Under the pieces are notes generated by a model. The model had not been told where the DNA came from. It did not search any database and saw only the letters and a list, made by a program, of their open reading frames with translations. Positions 12,367 to 24,060 of a DNA stretch of 64,000 bases are shown here, in pieces; position 1 is the stretch's first letter, and the number at the start of each line of letters is the position of its first letter. Both the position numbers and the translations under genes were made by a program. The DNA lies in contig BDSI01000022.1 of assembly GCA_003117195.1 (NCBI GenBank), positions 929,752 to 993,751 of the forward strand, written 5' to 3'. This DNA comes from Eudorina sp. 2006-703-Eu-15 (Eukaryota; Chlorophyta; Chlorophyceae; Chlamydomonadales; Volvocaceae).

Positions 12367-14280
12367 CGCAGGATGCGTGGCTAATACTTGCTTGCAAAAT
12401 CAATCGCGGTATCTATCTCCGCGGGTATCACAAGGCTGAGGGGTTCTTGGGACGGTGCTCGTGCCATGGGCTCGATCAGGACATATCATAATCGTAACAG
12501 GAACAGGAAAGTTGATGCGTGTTCGCTGAGAGGATGATTGCAACCCTTCATGTTTCTTATAATTACCATTGCAGCCTGCGTTGAGCCGTGGCCCCACGCG
12601 CGCGGAACTGCGAAGAAGGACGCCCACGGATTACGAACGAGCTTTTTATGAATAGCGTCGCTGCGGTCCAACATAAACCAATCCGGGTACCTGCTGATAC
12701 GTCAGAATAAGAAATAAATCCAGTCGACCTGAGGAGCATTCATGGTGTCATGCGACCGCAAGCGACCGTATGACGACAAAGCAGGGACAAAGCGACCGTA
12801 CCATGAACAACCCTAAACAACCCTACTGATCGTCGCTAAATTTATGCCGTCATCCGGATTTAAGTTATTAAAAGGCATTGCGGCGCGGCACCTCATCTTC
12901 AAGGGGATTTTGTTTTGATAGTCTTTAATATGCCGGGGGTCGCGCCCGCCCGTTTGGTGAGGCAGCGCTGACGGGGCCCGACTACACTCGTTCTCAACAA
13001 ATCTTGTTTTACCAAAATAAGAGTAATGTTTAGGAAGGGAGCGTGTCCGCATATCATGTTGTCTCTGTGCTCTGTTCGGTGCCTCCGTCGGCGGAGGCGG
13101 GCGGAGTTACCGGATGACATCCCCTTACCCGTCGCACTTTGCGGGATACTTAACACACGCCACAGAGGCAATAATATATATATAATATGATATGCATTAA
13201 GTATAGCGTGGCCGGTGGATCTGAAAGGGACGAGGGGCCGCTGCCCGTCGCTGCTTCGAACTCCTTTGTAGAGTTCCTTATTTTTTCCCGTAATCCCGAT
13301 TCCCTGACCTACATGTAGCCGTTGGTGGCCTGTCACCGCTGATGTGATCCTCTATGGGGTCCCTTGACTAGTATCCGGAACGAAGATTTTGCGTTTGCAA
13401 AGGGTCAGCACGGCTGCCCCTGCACCTCCCGGGTGTGCGAGATGCCCCCTGGAGCACTCCCTGCGCTTGGTGGCCATTGCTGTCTTCGCGGACGCCTCTC
13501 GCTGTCTCCGGTGGCTGCCTGTGGCTAGGTTCCCGCGACCAGGCGGCTCCACTGCCAACGGTTGTCCCGCGACCCTCAAACGCTTCCGCAGAGTCCGGCG
13601 AGGGAGGCACATGAACAAGCTGATCCTGAGGCGCCTTACATCGTATGTCATGTCATCGACGGCGGGGGGGGGGAGAAACAATCCGAGCCAAACAGACGTA
13701 AGACGATGAAATGTCAGCATGCCTCTGATGCAAGACATCGCCCGCTAGAATCGCACTACCAGGAGACAACTCTGTCTGTTCGTCTGTCTGTCTCCGAAGA
13801 TCGTGTGCCACCCGAGCGAGAAGGCACCATTGGCGCAACTCAGGCGGCAGGCGTTGCCTTCCCGGGCAGAGGTGCCGTACGACGGTACGGCTACACTCAC
13901 TGTGCCGAATGCTTGAAAATGGTTCAGCCGCCGGTTCCGAAGGACACCAGCATCATCGAGTCCGCTCACGCATGGCGTGCGGCGCACGCCAGGAGCCGCG
14001 GCGCTTGGGTTCACAATGCCGTACAACGGCACCGTACGAGCAGAGCCGGCACCATCCGCCCTGTCCCTGCCAAACTCTGCCTCGGCCTGCGACGTACGCC
14101 ATTCGCACCACGTGGCCGCGGCGGCGCACTTGGCGCCATCTCACCCCGGCCACGCGTGAAGTTCCCTCTCTTCCCCCGGAGACTCCTCTCGGGCAGCACC
14201 TCCTCCCGGCTCCTCCTTCGCGCAGGCCAAGATGTCCAGAGGACCGTGCCCGGGGGCGCGCGCGGCCCCCCGGCGCCAAC
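12367..14280. other. No supported gene
   Basis: This is downstream of the NOG1-like stop codon. It has an AT-richer patch (about 12400-13320) followed by GC-rich sequence. Open frames here are short, do not resemble known families and lack consistent splice structure. The 3' UTR of the NOG1-like gene must lie in its left part, but I found no clear TGTAA signal. Confidence 0.6.
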
Positions 14281-14293
14281 ACCCCAATCTCCT

Positions 14294-14298
14294 TTACA
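14294..14298 (-). terminator. Candidate TGTAA polyadenylation signal for the RegA-like gene
   Basis: TGTAA is the usual poly(A) signal in chlorophyte nuclear genes. This is the first one on the minus strand after the stop at 19190; the next is near 13640-13636. Confidence 0.3.
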
Positions 14299-15714
14299 TG
14301 CGTTAGAGACCCCCACCCATCCCCCGCGAATGCCATATCCATCCCACCTAAGCGCAGCCCAAGTCCACCGGGGCATGGCTTGTCGCCGCCCGGCTCTGCT
14401 TTGACCACGGGGCCGCTGGAGGGGAGACACGTCTGGGACACCTGGCAGCTGGTGCACGTCCCAGTTTCCATCAAGCTGCCAGCTGCCAAGCGCATCATGC
14501 CAGGGGCGCCTGGGACGTCTCGTCTCCTCAAAACACAGCCATGATGACTATGATGCGCCTCACCTCACCACCCAACCAAACACGATCATACCATGGACCA
14601 ACAAGGCATCGATGCGAACACAAATACAAGAAGGCAGGCCTTCCGTTGTGCATGTCTAGATCCATCCCTCTGACAGGACTGACGTCCGCTGGAGAAGCGT
14701 CCACAAACCAAACGAATCTACCGGGGCCCGGGGCGCGCCGTACGATGCCGTACCGCGCACCTAATCATTTTTGAGGAAGACGACAACCAACGCGACGACG
14801 ATGACTCGCATCAAAGCTCATCTCTAATAATCATTTGTCATTTGCAGCCGCGCGAAACACCTACTTCGTTTCCAGTCCCTGATTTTGAATCTTCGAACCG
14901 CGAAGGAAAAGGACGGCTCGCCATCCGCCGCAGCCATGTGACGGGCGGGCGAGCAGTCGTACAATTACGTACAACGAACTACAAATAGTACTCCCGGGCG
15001 ATAGCCCAGGAGACGCGCGCTAGGGGCCCAAACGCCGGGCTGCAAACGCCACGATCCAAACGCACGTTCCGGGACCGCCACGATTACTACAAATAAATCG
15101 TCACACTTTCAGTGGTACTGCCCGTCACACTGGAGGGGAAAGCAAGATGACTCTCTGGCAAAGGAAAGGAGAGAAGGCGACGCAAAGCGAGCGGCCGCGA
15201 GCGGGCGCGCACCGTGAAGGCAGCAAGGGGACAACATGCGACGACGAGACGTGAAGGAGCAAAAGAAGCCCGAATGCATCGGGCCGGAACGCAATTGCCG
15301 AATGCCAAATGCCTCAACGTACTGCACTCGTGAAACACACAACACACTCAGGGACGCGAATGTGTCGGGCCAACGGTCATAGAGCCGGCCGTACATGGCA
15401 GTACATTACCGTACAGGGCCGCGGCGGCGCCTGCTTCCTGATAACATAAGCATAATCTTTCTGCGTTGACCTGACCATCTACGGTACAATCAAGCTGTTC
15501 AAGTTAGTGCGCACGAGGCGCACCGCGCAACCTCGGCCGTGCGTGGCATGCATGCGCCCCCGAGATGCAACTGCGCAAGATGCCTCAGACCAACCAACCA
15601 ACCAACCTACCCGACCGACCGACCGACAGAGAAATGCCACCTGGCAGCCGCATGACCCGACCCTTCGGTTTCACAGCCGCGACATAACGTACCGCCAGGC
15701 CCGCGTCCACTTTT

Positions 15715-15862
15715 ACCGCCACCACCTCGGCCTCCTCCACCACCACTACCAGCACCACCACTACCAGCACCGCCAGCACCGCCTCCACCAGCACCGCCTT
15801 CACCACCAGCACCGCCTTCACCACCAGCACCGCCTCCACCACCAGCACCACCACCACCACCA
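15715..15862. repeat. CACCAC/CACCGCC/CAGCACC low-complexity array
   Basis: About 150 bp is built from CAC-, CAG- and CGC-containing trinucleotide variants with a loose higher-order period. It reads as poly-His/Gln or poly-Val/Gly in translation, but no gene structure supports coding. Confidence 0.8.
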
Positions 15863-15930
15863 GGACGACCACAACGAAACAAATGAGGTCCGCCGCCGGC
15901 GCAGCCTCTTCCTGCTTCACTCACGGAACA

Positions 15931-15984
15931 ACCAGCTCTCCAGCGGAGCAACCAGCTCTCCAGCGGAGCAACCAGCTCTCCAGC
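15931..15984. repeat. 20-bp tandem repeat, 2.7 copies
   Basis: Two exact copies of a 20-bp unit (15931-15950 and 15951-15970) beginning ACCAGCTCTCCAGCGG, followed by a partial third copy. Confidence 0.9.
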
Positions 15985-16295
15985 ATGCATGATGGCGCAC
16001 CCAGGAGCCGCTTAAAAGCGGCTCCACCGCAGGTGCCTGCGCCTCCAAAGACATCCTTGGGGCTTTGCAAACAGCCCCTGCGGTGTGGTGTTATCGTTAT
16101 CATCCTCCTCATCAGCGCACCACAATCGTCATAATCCTCCCCCTCCTCCTCATCATCATCATCATGATGTAGATCGACACCACCGTTCATGTAGACTCGT
16201 CCAGGCTGACGTCAAAAAGTACCAATGTCACGAGTTTCAAGTTGAAGAAAGTGAAGAGGATGCATGGGCGGCTCCGAAGCGCCGGCCATCGCAAC

Positions 16296-16300
<5 letters not shown>

Positions 16301-16333
<33 letters not shown>
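16301..16333. repeat. (CCAG)n microsatellite
   Basis: Eight uninterrupted CCAG units in the putative 3' UTR of the RegA-like gene. Confidence 0.9.
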
Positions 16334-17757
16334 AGCCATCCAACCCTCACAGCGACACAAGGAGACGGAACAATGGGGCGGCAGGGGGGGAGGGGAAGGC
16401 CTTCCTGGGCTCCGACGAGTGGGTGCGAGGGTTCGTAGTACAGCAGCTCGGCCGCGTGTGGACGGCGCCGCCCCGCCCCGCCCCGCCCCGCCGCGGCGAC
16501 CCAACCCGATCCGGGGCCCCGCACACAAAGGCATGATGCTCTTTGATGTCCCCGCCGCGCCACTACCACCGCAATCGCCGCAACCATTATTGCAGCATCG
16601 CCACCACCAGCAGCAGCAGCAGCACAAGCACAAGCAGCAGCCGCACCACCACCACCACCACAGCTGCGGCGCCCTTTCTATAGGGCCCCGGAGAGTCCCA
16701 GGGGTCGCGCTGCAAACGCAAGGGCCCAAGGCCGACCGCTCCCGCGCGGATCAGAACGCCGACATCGCGAGAGCCTTCTAGGCACCCCCCTCCACAACGC
16801 CGTACGTACCGTCGTACGTCGCCCGGTTCCGGCATCGCCGCCCTAGACCCAACCAACCAAGCAACAGTCCCGATCCCACCCCCCGATAACCCGGTTGAAG
16901 ACTACGATGGATGCGTGAGGGGCGTTTGTCAGGTACCGAAGTACATGTACGACGGCCCAGGCGGCGGCCTGACTGCAGTCCAAAACTGAGACCACCTGGA
17001 TCTCAGATCCAGTATCTTTCGGTGGATCCGTCACGGCCGCTGGAATGGCAAGATGTTGCCGCAGGATCTGGATCCCCCACCTCCCAGGGGCCTTCCGGGA
17101 GTCCGTCCGTAACTGCATATCAGTGCCTTACTACCACATCAGCGTTCGCACAACAACCCATGCTGCACACAGACCCGAAAACACAATTCCTGTTGCCCGC
17201 CCGCCGTGGGTCAGCTCGTCATTACGAGTGCATGCACGCGACATGTGTGTACGAAATGCTTCAGCTAAGCCGCACGATGCGTCTGCGGGAGAGCACGCGC
17301 GCCAGGCGAGCCATGTTCAATAAAAAAAACATGCAAGGGGGTGCATCCGGGCAGGCTGGGTCGATACGACAAGTACGACATGACGAGAGAGGGGAGAGGT
17401 GGGGCCAGTTTCAGAGAGGCAAGTGACAAGGTACTACGGCCGTTTCTACGCGATATCAGTCCTGAGACGGCGTACGTTCCAGTTCACCGCCCCCCGATGG
17501 CAAAAACACATGCCGTGCGCGAAGTGAGGCAGTGTCGTGCTGCCGTACTTCTGTACGACACACCACACTACGAAGGCACCTCGCACCGCCAGCAGCAATA
17601 AGACAGGCGCCAGACAAGATCCCAGACAACCCAAACCCAGACAAGAGCCCACGCCGCTATCCAAAACAGGGGCAGAAGCAGCAGCAACAGCAGCAGCCGC
17701 GCAAATGCTTGTGCGGAGACCCTCCTGCAAACGTTCAAGGGCAGCCATGTCTCTGGC

Positions 17758-17799
17758 GACAACCACGAGAGGCTGTCGGGGAGGCCTCTCGTGGTTGTC
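17758..17799. repeat. Perfect 16-bp-arm hairpin
   Basis: The arms 17758-17773 and 17784-17799 are exact reverse complements, with a 10-nt loop and two further pairs just outside after one mismatch. It lies in the putative 3' UTR of the RegA-like gene and could be an RNA structure element or a remnant of a small inverted-repeat element. Confidence 0.9.
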
Positions 17800-19189
17800 C
17801 CCGATAGCGCTCCAACGACATGCCAAAGCATGCCAAAAAGTGCAGCACCCCTGCCAACGCGTCCGGAACCGACCGCCGCCAACTAAAACGAAGAGGTGGT
17901 AGGGAGAGGTGGGGAGAGGGACGTAGCGAGAGGGTGGGGTCGCAGAGAGTGACGGTGGGTTGACGGCCTCCGGGTAAGTGGTGCGCGGAACTTGCCCCCA
18001 CCACCACACACAAACAAAGGCACGCACAGACACGCAGGCGGAAGAAGTGATGCTGACCCGAGCGGACCCAGACCTCCCCTCCGCAGACCTACACACACAC
18101 ACATTGACATGATCATCATCATCATCATCATCAACATCCCGCAGTCGACGCGCGGCAACTCCCCGCGCCTCCCAGCCGCCACACGCAGCACCAACAGACA
18201 ACAAGCACCCTGCACCGACCCCCACCAACAGGCACACCCCGATCTATACACAAAGCTGCTTGGTCGCATCCCTCCCCCGCCCCGTCCTCCGCCGCCCAAT
18301 CCTCCCCGGCAAACCCACGCACCGACACGGCGGACGATCCGCGAAGTGGGAGCCGCAGAGTTGCCGGCACCTGCCGGGCCCCCAAAACACGAAGGAAGGC
18401 CGCGAGGGGTGTCCAAGGGAACAAGTGCTCCGTCCGACAGCGCTGTACGACACGTTTGGTTGCAGTACACCCCATGACGTGCACCACGCCTCGCCTTCTT
18501 GTCGAATCCGGCCCCCATCCAACACCCCGTGGGCCGGTGAGCGTGTGTGTTGGCGTGCCGCGGGAACCACGGACGGCTGCACGGACGCCACCAGGCGACA
18601 TCCCCCCCACTGTCGTCGTCGTCGTCGTTGTCGTCGTTCTGCTACGCGACCTTAGCCGGTGTGTGCGGCCTGCTCCTCTCCTTTCCACCCGCCGATCAAG
18701 TGTACCTAAGACCCCGTACCTAAGAGCCCGCGGTCGGAACAGCCATTTCGACAGACCTGCAGCCGCGATTCGAACTTCCCTCATCGCCGTCATCATCGCC
18801 ATCGTACTACACTTCCAACCTTGCGCGCGCGCGTGGACGAGCTCGCGGCGCGCGCGCGCGCCACCTGTGCATTCACCCATTCCGGATTTGAATCCGAGAA
18901 TTTAAAATTGAATCCTGCCATCCGGTGCAGCACGTGCTTGATAATTGAAAACGCGTCATCGGCGTCGGCGTCGTCGCAGCCGCATGCGCCCGCCGCACCC
19001 AGTCTTTTGCCCGTACCGCTGCCGTACCGTTCACCGAGCGTGCTTGCTTTCTCTCCTGTGCGCGCTCGCGCATGCAAAGCCATTTGCATCCGTTCTGTCC
19101 GCATTCCGTTCGACGCACGACATGCACCGCCCTCACCATACTCAACCGGCGGGGACTCTGGGTACGTACGGCCGCGGCGCAGCTGCCGT

Positions 19190-22100
19190 CTACCACCAAC
19201 CGTCACCGACACAGACGCCGTACGCTCCTGGGTCGCCTGACATACACGAGCCTACGTCGGCCGCGCCGCCCATGTGCGCGGCGGCGGCGGCGGCGTCAAT
19301 GGCAGCGGCGGCGGCGGCGCCAGCCTCGCCTCCGCAGGCGCCGCCGACGCTGCTCCGCGTGCCGGTCGGCGCGGCGGTGGTCGCAATGCCGCCGGGCGCC
19401 CCGGCGGCGGACGCACGCCCCGACGGCGGCTGTAGCATCGGCTGTTGCTGGTGCTGCGACGCCGACGGCGGCTGTAGCGACGGCGGCGGCAACATCCACA
19501 TCGCCTGGTTCTGCATTGGGTGGTGGTGGTGCTGATGGGCAACCGGACCCATGGGATCTGGCCCGCCGTACGGCCAGTCGTACGGATACGACATCTGCGG
19601 CGGCGGTGGCACGGCGTTCGGGTCCCCGGCAGTGGGGTGATACGCCGCGGCGCCGTACGGCCCCGGGTACGCCTCAGGCGGCCTTGAAGACAACGGTACG
19701 ACATGCGGCGGCTCGTCAAGCCACGCTGTTGCCCCATCGCCGTAGTACACGCTGCCGCCGCTGTCGCCGCTTCCGGCCTCAATGTGCGCGCCCTCGGCGA
19801 CACCGCCGCCGGCCGCCGCCGCGTCGCCAGCGTCCATCATGTACATCCTGCCGGCGCGGGAAGCCGTACGGCACATGTGCGGCGGTGGCGGCACCATGGG
19901 GACCGGCGGCCAACTGCCCACACCCCCGCACGGTACGGCTGGCGCAGGTCCGGGGTGCATTGCGCCCGCCGACATCACCCGTGGCGGACGCCCGTACACG
20001 GGGTACGGATAAGGCTGACAGTACGGAGGCGGAGGGTACGGCATGTACGGTGGGTAGTAGCCCGGATGGTAGAACGACGGGTAGCCGCGGTAGTACGGCC
20101 GCCGCATCGGCATGACTGAATGCGGGGGGAATCCGCTGCCGTGCGGCGGCGGCGGCCCCGCCGAGGCGGCGGCGGCGGCGGCGGAGCCCCGACTCCGGTT
20201 GAGTCCTGCGCATGCATCCGAAACCACCGAAGGGTCTTCTAGGAGGCTCCCGCCAGCAGCCGCCGCTGCTGCCGCCGCCCCTGACGGCGGCAGCATCCAA
20301 GGAGCCGTCGGCATCGTCGGCTGTGACGACTGCTGCTGCCGGTGTGGCCCGGAGGGCTGCGACGCCCGACTGTCGTGCAATAGCGGCAGGCAGTTGGACG
20401 AGCCAGACGCGCAGGGTCGCGGCTGGCCGGCGGCGCCGTCGCCACCACCCAGCCGGAACGGCTCCAAGCCTTTCACAGACGACTGCGCCGCCGCCGACCC
20501 ATGGGACGGCGTCATCAACGCGGCCCCCCCGCAGCCGCCGCCGACGATCGGCGACTGAGCATCTCCAGACCCATGGGTCAGCACCGCCCGGCCGGGGCTG
20601 CCGGTGCTGTGACTGCGTCCCCAGGCCGGTGCCGGGGCACAGGCGGCAGCGGCGGCGGCTGGAGCCGCGGCAGAGGCCATGCGGCCGTGGTTGCTGCCGG
20701 CACGGCTGGCAGCCCCAATGAGGTCAGGCTCGCTCGGCTGTGGCACGGCGGAAGATGAGGCGCGCTGGATGCCGCTCACGCCAACGACAGTCGACGTGAA
20801 ACTGGGCTGGCTCGGAAGACGGTGCAGCGGGGTACCGGCGGCGGCGGCGGCAGCGCTGTGCCAGCACACCGTTCCGGCTGTGGCGGCGGCGACGCCAGCG
20901 CCGGCGGCGCCTAGATCGCCGGTGGCGGCCGAGCAGCCCGTCGCCGGCGTGCCCGGCAGCGCCGGCGTCGCTGCCGTTCCGGGTAACGACGGATCCGACG
21001 AGCTGCAGCCGCCGCCGCCGCCGCCGCCCGCCAGGCTGCCGCCGTCCCTCGACAGCGGCGCAAACGGCGACGAGTGCTGCGGGTGCAAACGGGATGTGGC
21101 TGACTCGGGCTCGGCCGTGCTGGCATTAGCAAACCATCCCTGCGACGACGGGTCCCCGGCGGCTGCGGCGGCGGCGGCGGCGCCGATGGGCAGTGCTGTC
21201 GGCACCACCACCTGGGCTGCGGCGGGAAGGTGCTGCGGGACCCCGAGCTCCGCAAGCTCCGCGACATCGGCTCCGGAACCGGGGTCACTCAATAAGGCCC
21301 ACATGGCGTCATGGCCGTTGGCTCCATCCTCGTCCCCATCGTCGTTCCAGAGGTCACACAGCGAATCCAACAGGACGGGTGAACCGCCGGCCACAAGGCC
21401 GCCGGCGGCGGCGGCGGCGGAGGTGCCGTCGCCGTCGGCGCCCCACGCGGCGCCGTCAGCGCCGGCCTCGGCGGGGGTCCAAGGCTGTAGCTGCTGTTGC
21501 GGATGCAAGCCGTAGCCGCTGGCTGCAACGTCGGCTGCCCGGGCCCCGCCGGCGGCGGAAGGGCAGTGAGGCGCTGTAGCAAGGAGAGGATAAGAGGCGG
21601 TGGCGACAGGAGCAAGTGGCGGTGGCCATGGAGTTGGGGGCGATGCCATCGGAGGCGGTAACAGATGCGCTGTCGAATGGACCGGAGGTGATGATAGTGC
21701 CGGGAAGTGGGTCAGCGGTGGTGGCTGGGTTGGGTGGCAAGGCGCACGGAGCAGCCCGGGGAAGACGGGGATATGACTAACGGGGATATGACTTAACGGG
21801 ATATGACTAACGGGGATATGACTGACGGGGATAAGACTGACGGGGATGTGGGTGAAGCCCGATCGGTTGTTGAAGTTGAACGGGCTGGGGGCGGAGGAGG
21901 GCGGGGGGCAGTCAGAGCCTTGTGGCTGGAGGGCGTCAAAGGAGGCGGTGGTAAGGAAACGCTGATCAGCGGCAGCGGCAGCGGCCAACGCGATCATCGT
22001 ACCTGGCGCAGCAGCGGCAGCAGCAGCAGCACCACCACCCGCACCCAGCGCCCCTTCGCCGCCGGCTCCGACCACGGCGGCTCCGACCACGGCGGCACCG

Positions 22101-23438
22101 TCCGCGGCGTCTGCGGGAGTTCCGTCCGAGGGGGCCCCCGCCAGGCCCGCGCCAACCGTCGCGCCCACGTCACTGCAAGACCCGCCAGCAGGAGAGCCCC
22201 AAGCATGTGCCGACGGCGGCGGCGCCGTCGGCGCCTCCACAGCTGCCGCCGCCGGCGCCATCGACACATCCTCGACCTTCACTGAAGGGGCGTCGAGGCC
22301 CAGCGACCCGGCCGCAGGCTGTGCCACCACCGCCGCCGCAACCGCCAGCTGCGCCGCCACAGTCAGGGCCTTATGCAGCTGCTCCGCCGCGGCCCCGAAA
22401 CCAAGCGCCGCGGCCGTGACGTTCTGACCGGCGGCGGCGGCGCTGCCGCTGCCCCCGGTCTGCGGCGATCCCGGCGTGTCTTCGTCTCCGCTTGAGTCGA
22501 GCCCATCCGCCGCCGCCGCGGCGTTGCCGGCGCAGCCGCCAAAGCTGCTGTAGCCGGCAGCGGCGGCGGCCGCCGCCGCCGCCGCCGCGGCCGCCATGGG
22601 CAATCGCAGCGGCGGGACCCTCGTGGTGCGCTTGCGGCTAACCCGCTGCTTGCCCTTTAGGACGGGGAGGCCGTGGCGGGTCAGCCATTCGCCCAGGGGT
22701 TCCAACTCGCCGTTCTCGCGGACGACGCGGATGGATCTGCAAAGCCAGGGAAGCCAAGCGCAACAGCCAACAAGATGCAGTTCCGTGAAGCACGGCAGGT
22801 GTGCCGGACAGGGTTCGCAGCAAGAGTGGCAAGGGCAAGGCGAATGGCAACGGGCAATGGCAGGGGAGGAGGGTTTGTCAAAAAGGTTGCAGGGCGCATT
22901 AGACAGGAAGAGCAGACAACAGCGACAAATGAGCTGTAGAGGGATAGCCGAGCGGACACAGAAGCAGCAGCCGCCAGGCAAGACGCTAACTTTTGTCACA
23001 GAGTACAACATAGACAGCGACATACAACATGTACGGAGAATACGACAGCAAGACACGGGTAGCTCACCGATGCCATTTAGCCATGCTGGAGTTGCCCAGC
23101 TGTTGTCAGTGTGTACGGCAAGGGAGCAGGCGGGGGAACGATGCGATGGCGGCACAAGGGAATGAGAAGGGGCACATTAAACTGCTGCAACCTCAGGGCC
23201 AAGAGGCCGAAGCAGCGGATAAAACAGGTCAGCCGACGAAAACCTGTACAGCGCATTTGTGCAGCGAAAATGGACTCGAGAACTCGAGAACGGGAAACCC
23301 AAATGGCGCTCTGCCTCCCGCCATCCCTGCCGCACAGCGGAGCCTCCCCACCCACCCAAGCACAGCAGAACAGCCGCCATCGCCCGCCCACTGCTCCGGT
23401 AACCCACACAATGCCAAACTCGATCCCCAAACAATAAG

Positions 23439-23472
<34 letters not shown>

Positions 23473-24060
23473 ACCACACACACACACACTGAATCCAGGA
23501 TAAAGCACAGAAAGCACAGACTGAGACGACAATGGCAGTCCCCTCTTCTCCTCCCTCGACCGGGACTGGGACCAGGTGGGTCCGGACGCCGGCCCAGCAC
23601 GGCCCTCCCAGCGCGCCCCATAATCCCGCGTGTGACGAACCTTCTCGAACTTGCTGCGGCCGATGCGCTTTCCCTTGTACGTGATGCAGTCCTGTGACGA
23701 CAGGTAGAGGTCGGGGTGGAAGATGCCTCGTACGGCGCCTGCGATGAACCGATCCCGGCGCGCCGCTGTACGGGAACGTCCCGGCGTGGAGGCGGCGTCG
23801 GCGACATCCTCGTCGTTGTCGTCACCGGGTGCGCGCACGGCAACAGTGACAGGGACTGGCCCCGGCAGCGGCGCTCCCGCGTGTGGCGCCGCGAGGGATG
23901 CGGGCTTGGAGGCGCCACCGCCGCGGGCGGCCGCGCCGCCTATGCTGGCCGCCCGCGCGATGCCGCCGCCCGATTTGATCGCAGCAACGCGGTCAGCGCC
24001 AGGTTCCCTGAAATCGAGAACTTCATCGGCTAACCTTCTTGAGCCCGCTACTCCCGCCAT
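19190..24060 (-). CDS. RegA-like VARL/SAND-domain transcriptional regulator (RLS family)
   Basis: Putative DNA-binding regulator of the VARL family, which includes Volvox regA (suppressor of germ-cell fate in somatic cells) and Chlamydomonas RLS1. Exons, in transcript order: 24060-23641, 23099-23068 (a 32-nt microexon), 22736-19190; phases agree, giving 1332 residues. The start is the ATG at 24060; the frame is open to a GTG at 24117. The SAND/VARL core, about residues 114-185, spans all three exons: YKGKRIGRSKFEK, then MAKWHRSIRV, then PLGEWLTRHGLPVLKG. A basic RKR segment follows. The remaining roughly 1100 residues are low-complexity: poly-Ala, poly-Gly, Ser/Pro-rich, a five-unit HIPVS repeat, and a Tyr/Pro-rich part near the C-terminus. 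Long disordered tails are normal in this family. The first donor is GTTCGT, which is unusual. Orthology to a particular rls gene cannot be decided here. An intron inside the long last exon cannot be excluded. Confidence 0.88.
21775..21849 (-). repeat. Five 15-bp units encoding HIPVS repeats in the RegA-like protein
   Basis: Five contiguous 15-bp units (on the plus strand GACTAACGGGGATAT and variants) preserve the reading frame and give a HIPVS-type pentapeptide repeat. One more degenerate unit precedes them. Confidence 0.85.
23439..23489. repeat. (CA)n microsatellite in intron 1 of the RegA-like gene
   Basis: About 50 bp of nearly pure CA dinucleotides, with two interruptions. Confidence 0.95.

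Larger units (their letters stand above)
14281..19189 (-). other. Possible very long GU-rich 3' UTR of the RegA-like gene
   Basis: About 4.9 kb follows the stop codon of the VARL gene. On its sense strand the sequence is G+T-rich almost throughout (the plus strand is A+C-rich, with runs such as CACCACC and CCAACCAACC). I found no coding structure. The first TGTAA on the sense strand downstream of the stop is at 14298-14294, which would give an unusually long 3' UTR. It holds several tandem repeats and a hairpin (listed separately). That this stretch is transcribed is inference. Confidence 0.35.

Noticed and set aside
13381..14531. Possible genes in the long frames on both strands
   Set aside because: Composition is Arg/Gly/Pro-rich, as expected from random GC-rich DNA. 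No domain, no consistent splice sites.
15507..15992. His-rich protein from the CACCAC array
   Set aside because: A low-complexity trinucleotide array with no start context or splice support; the antisense frame is equally open.
22737..23155. Upstream extension of the long RegA-like frame to 23155
   Set aside because: It reads through an intron. The acceptor at 22736 and the microexon at 23099-23068 restore the conserved VARL core.
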